64,000 nt of DNA from Mesoaciditoga lauensis cd-1655R = DSM 25116 (lineage in GTDB: Bacteria; Thermotogota; Thermotogae; Mesoaciditogales; Mesoaciditogaceae): the NCBI RefSeq assembly GCF_000745455.1, contig NZ_JQJI01000007.1, positions 1 to 64,000 on the forward strand, in the 5' to 3' direction. Below the pieces are notes generated by a model. It was not told where the DNA came from, made no database searches, and was given only the letters and a program-made list of their open reading frames with translations. Position numbers and translations under genes: made by a program. Every line of letters starts with the position of its first letter. Positions within the stretch are counted from its first letter, which is position 1. Of this stretch, positions 34,651-43,786 are shown piece after piece.

Positions 34651-36885
34651 ATGAAAAGAAAAGTTTTCTTGTTGTTCATAATTATGCTGGCAGGTGTCGT
34701 TATGATGTCTTCTGTGATGGCCGCCAGCGTGGATCAAAACGGAGTAGACATGTTAATGGGGGCAAAAAACTCCCTACAGCTTTACAAACAATACGGTGAC
34801 ACGTCTGGCGTGTCAAGCGTGATTTCTCAGCTTAAACTCTTTCTCTCAAAGTACACCGAACCTGCCCAATACGTTGGGCAAGCTTATGAACTCTTAGGGG
34901 ATGCATACTATCTTTTGGGTAAATACAGCGACGCAATACAAAACTACAAAAAAGCGTTAACGTACCTTCCAAAGAATTCCGTAGATTACGAGTACACAGT
35001 CTATTCGCTGGGCTATTCGTATATGAGCATTTCAGATAACACCCATGCCATCTCTTACTTTTCTTCCCTTTACAATTCACCAAAATACGGTGATGAGGCA
35101 AAAGTATTGGTGGGAAGCATATACGTAACGTTGGGGAAATACTCAGAAGCGAAAAAGATTCTTGCGAAAGTTCAAACTAACGCTTGGAAAGCTTGGGCAA
35201 TGTTCTATCTTGGGAAAGTGGCTTTCAATACCAACGATTTCAAAGGCGCTCACAAACTGTTCACGAGCGTTTCAAATTATTCCAACGATCCAAACGTGTT
35301 GGAACCAGCCGCTTATTACGCCGCTTATTCATTGTTAAACTTGAACGAAATTCAACAGGCTATAAAGACGGCAAATGATGCAATTAAAAATTATCCCCCA
35401 ACGGTTTGGAGCGCGGATCTCTACACCATCCTTGGAGAAGCTTACTACAGAAATGGCCAATATTCGCAAGCTCTCATAGCTTTCGAAAAAGCCGTGCAAC
35501 TTGCTCCAGCAAACAGCAAACTTTACAAAGCGCTTAACGCTAAGGCATGGGCCGAATACAAGCTTGCGAAATATAAGGACGCCATTTCGGATTGGGAAAC
35601 CGTGTTGAAAAAATCAATGGATACCAGTTTAAGGCTCTCCGCAGGGTTAAGCGCAGGAGCGACTTACAGAGAAGAAAAGAACTTTGATGCAGCCTTGAAG
35701 CTTTACAAAGAAATGGAACCCATCTTCACTTCTCAAAAGAATCAGATCATACTTCAAGAAGGTAAAACTTACCTTGAAAAAGGTGATTATTCTACGGCCA
35801 TTTCCATATTCAAAAAACTCTCAAGCATAGTGGATCCGGTTAGCGATTCCGCCGCTTATTGGCTTGGATATGCATACAGCATGGAAAACAAATACGACGA
35901 TGCGATAAAAGCTTTGAACCAGTTGATAGCAAGCACGAAAGACGTCAACATGAAGGCGAAAGCTTACATGTTGAAAGGTGATATTTACTTCGAGCAATCC
36001 GATTACAAAAATGCGGAAAGCTCTTATGAAAACGCTGTCGCGTTGGGAACAAAGGAAACTAAAAACGTCGCAGAATACAACCTTGGGCTTATCTATTACA
36101 ACGCTAGCCAATATTCCAAAGCGCTTCCTTACTTAAGTGACGTTATGAACAACAGAATTCTCGATCCAGATCTCGCTTTAAACGCGGCATACTACTTGAG
36201 TCAATCTTACATGAACTTGAAAAATTACACTTCAGCGTTGAAAACTTATGACTGGATAATAAAATACGATTTCGAAGGGCGATATGTCTCATCTGTGTAC
36301 GTTCTAAAAGCCGTCGCGATGGAAAAACTTGGAGAGTATTCGAAAATTCCATCTTACGTTGATAACGTGCTGGCCGCAGCACCAAACGTTTCGACGAAAA
36401 ATGATTTGCTCTTTCATAAGGCATATGCTTACCTGATGACCAACGATCTGAAAGATGCCCATTCTATAGCTTCTTCCTTGCTTAAGAAGAAGATGTCAAC
36501 GGATGCAATGGGAGGAATACTTTACATAGAGGCAAAATATTATCAATCTCAAAACGACGTTACATCAGCGGCAAAGTATTTCAAAGAAGTTTACACGAAT
36601 TATCCTTCCAGCAGCGCTGCACCAGACGCAGCTTACGAGCTTGGAATGATGTATTACAGAATCGGAAAGTACGCCAGTGCCAAAGATGCGTTCTTTAACC
36701 TGGTTTCGCTCTTTGGAAGTGATCCACGTGTTCCTCAAGCTTTCTATTACATAGGAATGTCGTACGAAAACCTCGGCCAGATTTCTGCTGCCGTTCAGGT
36801 TTACCACACTATACTGACGAAATTCCCAAGTTCTGGCGCCGCATCTTTGGCCAGAAAGAGGCTTTCCGCTTTGGGAAAGCGGTGA
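34651..36885 (+). CDS. Exported TPR-repeat protein
   Basis: This 744-aa protein has a Sec signal (VFLLFIIMLAGVVMMSSVMAAS, cleavage after MAA) followed by tetratricopeptide repeats over almost the entire length, at least a dozen units such as AYELLGDAYYLLGKYSDAIQ and AYYLSQSYMNLKNYTSALKT. Such solenoids are protein-interaction scaffolds; in the periplasm they resemble BamD/CpoB-like assembly factors. The next gene starts on the GTGA of its stop and encodes an outer-membrane-like protein, suggesting a joint role in envelope assembly. The exact function is unknown. Confidence 0.85.
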   Translation: MKRKVFLLFIIMLAGVVMMSSVMAASVDQNGVDMLMGAKNSLQLYKQYGDTSGVSSVISQLKLFLSKYTEPAQYVGQAYELLGDAYYLLGKYSDAIQNYKKALTYLPKNSVDYEYTVYSLGYSYMSISDNTHAISYFSSLYNSPKYGDEAKVLVGSIYVTLGKYSEAKKILAKVQTNAWKAWAMFYLGKVAFNTNDFKGAHKLFTSVSNYSNDPNVLEPAAYYAAYSLLNLNEIQQAIKTANDAIKNYPPTVWSADLYTILGEAYYRNGQYSQALIAFEKAVQLAPANSKLYKALNAKAWAEYKLAKYKDAISDWETVLKKSMDTSLRLSAGLSAGATYREEKNFDAALKLYKEMEPIFTSQKNQIILQEGKTYLEKGDYSTAISIFKKLSSIVDPVSDSAAYWLGYAYSMENKYDDAIKALNQLIASTKDVNMKAKAYMLKGDIYFEQSDYKNAESSYENAVALGTKETKNVAEYNLGLIYYNASQYSKALPYLSDVMNNRILDPDLALNAAYYLSQSYMNLKNYTSALKTYDWIIKYDFEGRYVSSVYVLKAVAMEKLGEYSKIPSYVDNVLAAAPNVSTKNDLLFHKAYAYLMTNDLKDAHSIASSLLKKKMSTDAMGGILYIEAKYYQSQNDVTSAAKYFKEVYTNYPSSSAAPDAAYELGMMYYRIGKYASAKDAFFNLVSLFGSDPRVPQAFYYIGMSYENLGQISAAVQVYHTILTKFPSSGAASLARKRLSALGKR

Positions 36886-38267
36886 TAGATGTGAAGGGCT
36901 TTGCTTTTGTGGCGGTCTTGGTACTGTTGGCCGCCACCCTCTTGGCCCAACCTATTTTGTTGGAAATAAATACGAACTTCACCGCACATAAGTTGGAGCC
37001 ATCTGGAAGCTTTGTATCTAAAAGCTTGAAAATAGTGCCTCCAAAATCGATCGCAGGAATGTGGATTTACCAAATGCGCGTTCCTCTTTTGTCCACAGAA
37101 GGCATTTCAAAAACAACTGAACCTGGAGGGTTAATTTCCTTTCCATTCAAATCTTTTGCCGTAGAAATCTCCAAGAAGAGGCCTTTGAAGTTCGCAACAG
37201 TTTCCATGCAGAGGGTATTCTCTGGCGAAGTTGAAGTGAGCGTACCGTTATCCTTGAATTTCCCGACCATAGTTTCGAGCCAAAAAATTCCAGAATTCGC
37301 AGATGCTTTCAGGAAAGTGCAAAAATTCAAGGTCGAAGATTTGAACGTTGAAAAGGAAATATCCGTTTCCATTGCTTCCTGGGAATCTAAACATTTGGTG
37401 AAAAACTCCGTGATGTTACTTGAAATGAAGAAGAAGGTAAGTGCTTATTCACCACTTGGCGGGTTGGAAACGATAGGAAAGTATTTGGAAGAAAACAAGT
37501 ACGCTTTCTGGGCAAATCAAGATCACCTGGGAATGGAAATGGATACACCTTTGATGTCAAATTGGGTGGCTTACGACTACAACAACGCTCAAATAAGCAA
37601 TCTTTCGCTGGCGTTCAACGCGGGTCCATTTTCCACGCTCTTTTCAATGAAGAATGGAAACGTTTCCGCATTTGTAAGAACGGGGTATGGCTTCATGATA
37701 GGAGGGTCCATTTCCTCTAACTCGACTATTTCGGTATTTTCATCGTTGCCGATTTCTCTTGGAGACATTGAAAGTTCAATTGGTGGTGAATACGTGGTGA
37801 ACTCTTCACCAACGATATTCTATCCTAGTGTAACCGTAACGTATAAAATTGCGGACTTTTTACCATACGTTTCTTATTACTATGAAAATCACATACCAGT
37901 TGTACACCTTGGTTTTGTAAAGGGAGAAATGAACATGGACGCAAATGTGACGATTGAATCCACGCCTGATACGAGTTTGAATTTTAAATACTTTGGGCCA
38001 TTTGGAGTCTTCGGTAGCACGGTGGGATTAAAAGGTCAAACGTACAGTGCCGATCTGGCTTTCAGCTCAAAGCCGGTTGGATTTGATCCACTACAGTTCT
38101 CCTTTGATACAAACGCGTATATAAATTCAAATGGGTATTACGAAGTAAGTGGGAAGATCGATGCAACGTTCAAACTTTTCTTTTCCTATATAAGCACATG
38201 GGTAAAAGGAACGTTTAACGGTATTGATAAACCCGTCTTCTCTTACGGTTTGGAGATGGGATTTTGA
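36882..38267 (+). CDS. Putative outer-membrane beta-barrel protein
   Basis: This 461-aa exported protein has a signal segment (FAFVAVLVLLAATLLAQP) and a C-terminal half of alternating beta-strands (SLAFNAGPFSTLFSM, FVRTGYGFMIGGSI, FLPYVSYYYENHIP) that ends in Phe (SYGLEMGF), the classic outer-membrane insertion signature. The family is not recognised. It starts at GTG 36882 overlapping the TPR stop by 4 nt; GTG 36891 is an alternative. Coupling to the TPR gene suggests the two proteins work together. It may be a toga or porin-like component, by inference. Confidence 0.65.
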   Translation: MIDVKGFAFVAVLVLLAATLLAQPILLEINTNFTAHKLEPSGSFVSKSLKIVPPKSIAGMWIYQMRVPLLSTEGISKTTEPGGLISFPFKSFAVEISKKRPLKFATVSMQRVFSGEVEVSVPLSLNFPTIVSSQKIPEFADAFRKVQKFKVEDLNVEKEISVSIASWESKHLVKNSVMLLEMKKKVSAYSPLGGLETIGKYLEENKYAFWANQDHLGMEMDTPLMSNWVAYDYNNAQISNLSLAFNAGPFSTLFSMKNGNVSAFVRTGYGFMIGGSISSNSTISVFSSLPISLGDIESSIGGEYVVNSSPTIFYPSVTVTYKIADFLPYVSYYYENHIPVVHLGFVKGEMNMDANVTIESTPDTSLNFKYFGPFGVFGSTVGLKGQTYSADLAFSSKPVGFDPLQFSFDTNAYINSNGYYEVSGKIDATFKLFFSYISTWVKGTFNGIDKPVFSYGLEMGF

Positions 38268-38506
38268 GCGAGAAAGAATACGATGTGTACGTTCAAATTT
38301 CAAAAAAGGAGGTACACACGCTTAACTACATACTCGAAGCTGAAGATAACCTTATAAACGTCAGACATATCGATCCGGCTTCTGGATTGTTGAAGATAAT
38401 AGTTGTAGACGATTCGTTAGAAGACGTGCTGAAGCTTTTAGATTCTCTAAAAGACGAATTAAATTTAAAAGTGGTGAAATATGAGCCGAATCCTGGAATT
38501 CTTTAG
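38264..38506 (+). CDS. DUF4911-like small protein
   Basis: This 80-aa cytoplasmic protein (DVYVQISKKEVHTLNYILEA, then VRHIDPASGLLKIIVVDDS) has an alpha/beta make-up with no signal or cysteines. I recognise it as DUF4911-like, a small family of unknown function. It starts with TTG inside the TGA of the preceding gene, with GGAGATGG upstream, and overlaps the next gene by 26 nt. Confidence 0.65.
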   Translation: MSEKEYDVYVQISKKEVHTLNYILEAEDNLINVRHIDPASGLLKIIVVDDSLEDVLKLLDSLKDELNLKVVKYEPNPGIL

Positions 38507-39545
38507 AAAACCCATCCCTCGGGAAGTGTTAAAGAGTGTTCATGACATTCCTTATGATAAATTCAAAGTTTTAGGTTTTGACACTTTTATATTCGATTAC
38601 GATAACACACTCGCACCCTTTGGAAAAAAAGTTTCTGAGGACATTATAGATATGTTTAGAAAATTGATAAACAAAGGGTTTAAGGTGGCGGTTGTAACGA
38701 ACGGTCCTTTTAAAAGGGTGAAAAATTTGGAAGAAAAAGTTGAAGGGTTACGCGTGTTTGCGCGCGCAAGGAAACCCGGCTTGAAAACCTTGAAAATGGC
38801 TTTAAGAAAGATGAATTCCAAACCAAATCATACGGTATTAGTGGGAGATCTGTTCTTTACAGATGTAATAGCTGGAAATAGGCTTGGAATGTATACCATC
38901 TTAGTTGCCCCTTATCCAGGAGTGGGATTTTTTCTGAAATCGGTAGCTTTGATGGAAAGAATATCGTACAAAATAATTTTTTACACTTTTGGATGGCCTT
39001 TTAGAATAAGCGAATTAGTCGCCCCGAACGAGTGGAAAAAGAACATATTCGAAATAGATTACGATAACCTCATATCACACGGAGTGAAGATGTTTGTCTT
39101 TGATATGGATAACACTCTCGCAAAATGGAGGGCAAGCAACCTTGACGATAAAGCACTTAAACTTATTCAAGAACTTTCAAAAAAGGCGAAAGTTGCGATA
39201 TTATCGAATGGGAGCTCTCCGTCTCTTAATTGGGCTGCACGAAATGCCGATATTACAGTTGTGAGAAGTGCTCACAAGCCACTTACACGCAAACTTGTCA
39301 AGCTCATGAGGAAGTATGGACTTTCGAAAAGCGAAGTGGTTATGATAGGCGATCAGCTTTTTACAGACGTGTTAGTTGCGAATCTTGCGGGAATTTATTC
39401 GATAAAAGTTCAGCCGATTTCAAACGAGGAAATATGGTTCACAAAAATTTTGAGATTTTTTGAAAGAACGGTGAAACCGTTGATAAAACCCAAACCCAAG
39501 ATCAAACGCAGGGCAAAAGCAGAGATCCGGGGTGATAAAAAATAG
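38481..39545 (+). CDS. Tandem YqeG-like HAD phosphatase (two domains)
   Basis: This 354-aa protein is built from two copies of a YqeG-type HAD-IIIA domain. Copy 1 (about 30-165) has the nucleophile motif FDYDNTLAPF, motif II VVTNGPF and the late motif VLVGDLFFTDVIAGNRLGMY. Copy 2 (about 205-330) has FDMDNTLAKW, ILSNGSS and VMIGDQLFTDVLVANLAGIY. All key Asp residues are present in both, so both may be active. Single-domain YqeG proteins are about 170 aa. The ATG is preceded by GTGGTGAAAT. The substrate is unknown. Confidence 0.8.
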   Translation: MSRILEFFRKPIPREVLKSVHDIPYDKFKVLGFDTFIFDYDNTLAPFGKKVSEDIIDMFRKLINKGFKVAVVTNGPFKRVKNLEEKVEGLRVFARARKPGLKTLKMALRKMNSKPNHTVLVGDLFFTDVIAGNRLGMYTILVAPYPGVGFFLKSVALMERISYKIIFYTFGWPFRISELVAPNEWKKNIFEIDYDNLISHGVKMFVFDMDNTLAKWRASNLDDKALKLIQELSKKAKVAILSNGSSPSLNWAARNADITVVRSAHKPLTRKLVKLMRKYGLSKSEVVMIGDQLFTDVLVANLAGIYSIKVQPISNEEIWFTKILRFFERTVKPLIKPKPKIKRRAKAEIRGDKK

Positions 39546-41023
39546 GGCCACTTATTTCCAAAAAGAAAAAAACGATACCTGAAATTTCATCTTTGCTTTC
39601 TTCTTTTACCTTAAAATTAAACTCCGCTGAGAGCGTGTATGACTGTGTCGAAGAGTTGAGAAAAACTTCTGCAAACTTCTTCGATATCTCGTGGTATTCG
39701 TTTATCTCTCTCCAAGAGAAGTTTGGAAAAGAAGCTGACAGACAAGTTTTGGAATTTGCAGTTTGGTCCTTGAAAAAACATCGTCTTTCTGTGACACCTA
39801 TCGGAGACTCAATGGTCATGTTTGTTCCACTTTTCAGCAGGAACCAAGATATCGGTGTGTTGATCTTTGGATTGAAAAGCGATATGAACGATATTACCAG
39901 GGGAGTCACCGATATAGAAAGTTTTCTTGCTTTTGAAACTTCTATGGTTATAGAAAACATGTTCTTGACCAAAGAACTTTTGAAGAAAAATGAGGACATA
40001 GCCGAAGCAAAATTCTATCTTGAAAACGTACTTAATTCGCTAAAATACGCAGTTGTTGTGGAAGATATTTACAGAAACGAGGAATTCTCCAACATTCCTT
40101 ATCAAAAGCTTGTAGAAGAAAATCCCGACTTAAAAGAACAGTTAAGAGAAATGATAAACATGTCCTTTGCGGACAGGACAGAAATCTCAAATGAAATGGA
40201 GATAGGAAAGGCTTTTTACAGCGTTCACGTTGTGCCCGTAAAACTTTCATCAGGCTTAAAAGTTGTGGTTTCAATTCAAAACATAACCAATACCAAAGAG
40301 TTGGAAAGACTCCAAAAAATAAACAGAATGAAAAACGATTTTGTTGCAAGTATCTCCCATGAATTGAAAACGCCTCTTTCTGCCATTTTAGCTTATTCTG
40401 AAACCATTCTCGATTCAATTGAAGACTTAGATGTGGACACTTTAAGGCAATTTATTGGAACCATTAAGAATGAAGGTGAACATTTGCAGTCAATAGTTAG
40501 CGATATGTTAGAATTCTCAAAGCTGGAATCCGATAGCTTCCCGATGAACTTTAAAAGGGTAGATCTTTTGAAAATTTTAAGAGAGTCTTATGAAGGATCG
40601 ATGGCAAAAGCGCTTGAAGGGAACATAAAATTTGAGCTTTCAATCCCAGACGATCTTGAAGAAGCTTACATCACGGCAGACTCAAAAAGGATAAGAGAAG
40701 CCATAGACAACCTGGTGGTAAACGCTTTTAAATACAACGACAGTCCTTCGCCAGAGGTCAAAATAATTCTGTATGACGAAAAAGATAACTATGTGGTGGA
40801 AGTTTATGACAACGGAAGCCCAATACCAGACGAAGAGAAAAACCATATCTTTCAAAAATTCTACAGAATTGAAACGATGAAAGCAAACGCATCTGGAACA
40901 GGCTTAGGCCTTGCGTTGGTAAAAGAAATAGTCGAAAAGCATCATGCGAAAATATGGGTAGAAGATAACAACGGTTGTAGTTTCAAAATATCATTTCCAA
41001 AGAAAGATTGGCTGAATTCGTAA
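39542..41023 (+). CDS. Sensor histidine kinase (GAF/PAS-HisKA-HATPase)
   Basis: This 493-aa soluble kinase (no clear membrane helices) has an N-terminal GAF-like region, a PAS-like middle (KYAVVVEDIYRNEEFSNIPY...VVVSIQNITNTKELE), a HisKA H-box ISHELKTPLSA, N-box NLVVNAFKYND and G2 box GTGLGLALVKEI. No response regulator adjoins. The first standard start is TTG 39593, which has no ribosome site and would trim the first helix. GGGGTGAT (39529-39536) lies 5 nt before an in-frame ATA at 39542, giving IGPLISKKKKTIPEISSLL, so I take ATA as the start; it overlaps the HAD stop by 4 nt. Confidence 0.85.
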   Translation: MGPLISKKKKTIPEISSLLSSFTLKLNSAESVYDCVEELRKTSANFFDISWYSFISLQEKFGKEADRQVLEFAVWSLKKHRLSVTPIGDSMVMFVPLFSRNQDIGVLIFGLKSDMNDITRGVTDIESFLAFETSMVIENMFLTKELLKKNEDIAEAKFYLENVLNSLKYAVVVEDIYRNEEFSNIPYQKLVEENPDLKEQLREMINMSFADRTEISNEMEIGKAFYSVHVVPVKLSSGLKVVVSIQNITNTKELERLQKINRMKNDFVASISHELKTPLSAILAYSETILDSIEDLDVDTLRQFIGTIKNEGEHLQSIVSDMLEFSKLESDSFPMNFKRVDLLKILRESYEGSMAKALEGNIKFELSIPDDLEEAYITADSKRIREAIDNLVVNAFKYNDSPSPEVKIILYDEKDNYVVEVYDNGSPIPDEEKNHIFQKFYRIETMKANASGTGLGLALVKEIVEKHHAKIWVEDNNGCSFKISFPKKDWLNS

Positions 41024-41042
41024 TAAGTGGGAGGGATGTAAG

Positions 41043-41900
41043 ATAGCCAAAACACTTGATGAGATTCTTGACGAGTTAGACTCCATACCAACACCAAATT
41101 TCGTCGTCTCCAAAGTTATGGAATTGGTTTCTCAGCCAAACGTTTCGGCATCTGAGCTTACTGAGGTCATAGAGAAAGATCCCAACTTAACCGTGAGAGT
41201 CATGAAGCTTGCCAACTCAGCCTATTACGGTTTGCCTCAGAAAATCTCTACACTTTCATATGCAGTTATGATATTGGGATTTAAAACCGTTAGAAATTTG
41301 GTTACAAGCATATACATGCACGATGCTTTCTTTTCTTCTAAATTGAAAACAGATAAAATAAGTGCTGACAAGATGTGGTGGCATCTTATAGCCACGGCGG
41401 TTGCCACAGAGAGCGTCTCAAATGCTGTAGGTTACATAAACAAGGAAGAAACGTTTTTGGTGGGTATGATCCATGATCTTGGTAAGATGGTAATGGCAAA
41501 ACTCTTCCCATCTTACACGGATGCGATAATAGAATTGGCCTCAAAAGCCTCTTTAACTTATTTTGAAGCCGAACAAAAACTCGAGCTTCCCGATCACGTT
41601 TCAATAGCCCGCCATCTTGTCGAAAAATGGGGATTTCCTGAAGAAATACGTGCAGCAGTTGCCTTTCATCATGAACCTGAAAAGGTTGAAGATGAAAACA
41701 TGAAAGATATCGTGTACATTTCGCATACCGCAGATATCGTCGCTAACATATTGGATCCCCATGCAGCTGGAAACTACGACATTCCGACCATAAACAAAAA
41801 AGTATGGTCTTATTTGAAATTCGATGGACCAACCTTTCTCAGCATTACAAGAGAAGCTCGTGGAATGACCAGAAAGGCTACGGAGTTTTTCAATTTATAA
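41043..41900 (+). CDS. HDOD-domain signalling protein
   Basis: This 285-aa protein consists mainly of one HDOD domain (inactive HD-GYP-like output module). Hallmarks are DSIPTPNFVVSKVMEL, IEKDPNLTVRVMKLANSAYYG, MILGFKTVRNLV, FLVGMIHDLGKMV and AVAFHHEPE. The first ATG (41118) falls in the middle of the conserved first helices. In frame upstream, ATA 41043 begins IAKTLDEILDELDSIPTPNF, with GGGAGGGA 6-7 nt before it, so ATA is the likely start. It follows the kinase by 19 nt and may act in the same signalling path. Confidence 0.85.
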   Translation: MAKTLDEILDELDSIPTPNFVVSKVMELVSQPNVSASELTEVIEKDPNLTVRVMKLANSAYYGLPQKISTLSYAVMILGFKTVRNLVTSIYMHDAFFSSKLKTDKISADKMWWHLIATAVATESVSNAVGYINKEETFLVGMIHDLGKMVMAKLFPSYTDAIIELASKASLTYFEAEQKLELPDHVSIARHLVEKWGFPEEIRAAVAFHHEPEKVEDENMKDIVYISHTADIVANILDPHAAGNYDIPTINKKVWSYLKFDGPTFLSITREARGMTRKATEFFNL

Positions 41901-41971
41901 CCCCCAATGTGCATCAAGTTCAAGAAATCAACCATCTTCTCATCATTCAACTGTTTACTACTTACGGATCT
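41901..41971. other. Short convergent gap with T4 end remnant
   Basis: The sequence GTGCATCAAGTTCAAGAAAT (41908-41930 region) matches the outer end of T4 copies b and c. No terminator hairpin is apparent between the converging genes. Confidence 0.4.
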
Positions 41972-42784
41972 CTATTCCTTCACCATCTTCAAAAGTTCTT
42001 TCGCATTTTGAGCCACTGCCACCCTTTTTATTCCTGTGGACTTTTTGTAGTTTTTAAATTCTTCCAACGTCGTTTCTCCAGTAAGAACTAACACGCCATA
42101 GATTCCACTGTTCTTTACCATTTCTATATCCGTGTAAAGCCTATCTCCCACGTAAACTATTTCGTTCTCGTCGACATTGTATTTTTTTGCAAGTCCTTCC
42201 ACCATTATGGGATTTGGCTTTCCGCCTACCCAAATGGGCTTTTTATCAGTTGTGAGTTCAAAAAGCTTTCCAAAGGATCCTGCATCCGGAATATATCCAA
42301 AGCTGGTAGGACACCTCAAATCGGGATGAACCAAAAGATATGGAACTCCTTCAAATATCAGCTGTGAAACCTTTTCTAGCTGTGAATATACCGCATCGGT
42401 GTTGAATCCAACGGCAATGACATCTGGATTCTCATCATCAAAGATGAACTTTTCCTTCAAATATTTCTTCACGCGCTCATTCAAAAATGGATATATCCTC
42501 TTTATGGATTTTCTTTCCAAAAAAAGCTCCAAGGAATCCAGCGAACTCATCATGTCATTTTCAGTGATGTTCATATTGAATATCTTCGAAAGTCGTTCCG
42601 CATGCATGACATTTGTTCTCGATGAGTTATTCGTTAAAAAACACACACTCTTTCCACTTTCTAAAAGGTAATTTAGAAGGTCTTTAATTCCCTCTAACGG
42701 TTTGGAATCTATGATCGTTGTTCCATCCAAATCAAACGCAAAGAGTTTTGCCTTTTTTAGCATCTCGATCAAATCAGAGTTCAA
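41972..42784 (-). CDS. NagD/PNPase-like HAD-IIA sugar phosphatase
   Basis: This 270-aa HAD-superfamily IIA hydrolase has motif I FDLDGTTIID, motif II FLTNNSSRT, a substrate cap with VHPDLRCPT and the late motifs GKPNPIM and YVGDRLYTDIEM. Relatives dephosphorylate p-nitrophenyl-like, nucleotide or sugar phosphates. The start is TTG at 42784, with GGAGGT 7 nt upstream, immediately after the AIM24-like gene stop; GTG 42799 would need no such site. Confidence 0.86.
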   Translation of the reverse strand: MNSDLIEMLKKAKLFAFDLDGTTIIDSKPLEGIKDLLNYLLESGKSVCFLTNNSSRTNVMHAERLSKIFNMNITENDMMSSLDSLELFLERKSIKRIYPFLNERVKKYLKEKFIFDDENPDVIAVGFNTDAVYSQLEKVSQLIFEGVPYLLVHPDLRCPTSFGYIPDAGSFGKLFELTTDKKPIWVGGKPNPIMVEGLAKKYNVDENEIVYVGDRLYTDIEMVKNSGIYGVLVLTGETTLEEFKNYKKSTGIKRVAVAQNAKELLKMVKE

Positions 42785-42785
42785 A

Positions 42786-43457
42786 TCAGTTACCTCCACT
42801 TTTAACTTTAGATTTCAACCATCCCACAAAAGCATCCAGATTCCTGGTTTGAATTAGAACCTTTCCACTTCCATTGAAATTGCACACCAAACCTTCTCCA
42901 CTAAAAAAGAAAGATTTCCAGTTTCCTGCCTTCTTTATATTGAAATTCAGAGAATCATCGAATGCCACGATATGACTGGTGTCTATTATGTATTCTCCTT
43001 CAACAAATTTCTCCACTATAGCGCCGTACGAACTGACAAAAAGCTTTCCATTTCCGCTGATTTTCAAAAGAAAAAGCCCTTCCCCACCGAAAAATGTCTT
43101 TGCTCCTCCCCATTTGGTATCTATTTCAATCTCACCCACAGACGCCAAATAAGATCCTGATCTCACAAATACTGTTTCTCCATTCAACTCCATAACATGA
43201 ACATCACCTACCATGGTAGGTGCAAGAAAAATTTCACCTTCGCCGTTTTCGGCGTAGAAAGTGTTCATAAAGAAGCTCTCTCCACCCAGTACACTGCGCT
43301 TCAAAGATGAAAAAATTCCTCCACGCGCCTTGGTTTCCATGGAAATGTTGGGCGACATTGAAACCATGGCCCCTGCTTCAGCGGTTATGCGTTCATCGCT
43401 TTCGAGTGTCACCTTGATCATACTGTACGACGGTTTACCCACTATTTGATACTTCAT
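42786..43457 (-). CDS. AIM24/TIGR00266-family protein
   Basis: This 223-aa protein consists of repeated beta-strand segments forming a TRAP-like/AIM24 beta fold (AEAGAMVSMSPNISMETKAR near the N-terminus, then LFLLKISGNGKLFVSSYGA and YIIDTSHIVAFD). The biochemical role of the family is unknown. The start is ATG 43457, with GGAGG at 8 nt. It is the first gene of a two-gene unit with the HAD phosphatase; the upstream gap carries repeats. Confidence 0.8.
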   Translation of the reverse strand: MKYQIVGKPSYSMIKVTLESDERITAEAGAMVSMSPNISMETKARGGIFSSLKRSVLGGESFFMNTFYAENGEGEIFLAPTMVGDVHVMELNGETVFVRSGSYLASVGEIEIDTKWGGAKTFFGGEGLFLLKISGNGKLFVSSYGAIVEKFVEGEYIIDTSHIVAFDDSLNFNIKKAGNWKSFFFSGEGLVCNFNGSGKVLIQTRNLDAFVGWLKSKVKSGGN

Positions 43458-43514
43458 ATCATTCACCTCCTCAAAAAGATATGGAAATTATGATCACTTT
43501 TCAAGCAAAAATGT

Positions 43515-43551
43515 TCAGATGTGAAATAACAGAGTTGGAGGCACAGGATAT
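43515..43551 (+). repeat. T3 internal fragment
   Basis: AGATGTGAAATAACAGAG and TTGGAGGCACAGGAT match the inner part of T3, ending abruptly before the spacer that precedes T2 copy C. Confidence 0.5.
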
Positions 43552-43574
43552 TTTCTTCTCTCCCTTTTTCTTTC

Positions 43575-43745
43575 GAAACGCTTGCCGGCACTTATGAACT
43601 CTCCAGCTGAAGACTCATAAAAACGAAGTTGGGAAACACACGGATGTGTTGAGAAAGCGAAGCACTCATGGACGAGTGTCTGAGCGTGCCTCGTTTTTTG
43701 AGTCGTAAGATGGATAAAAGAGTGAATCCGTGCTGGCTGGGTTTC
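43575..43745 (+). repeat. T2 foldback repeat, copy C
   Basis: This 171-nt copy has arms GAAACGCTTGCCGGCA and TGCTGGCTGGGTTTC. It carries substitutions relative to copies A and B in the arms, and pairing is largely kept with wobble pairs. The inner hairpins and core are unchanged. Confidence 0.82.
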
Positions 43746-43786
43746 GGATTAATTATGCCTTTCTCTGCCTTTCTCTCTCCTTTTTT

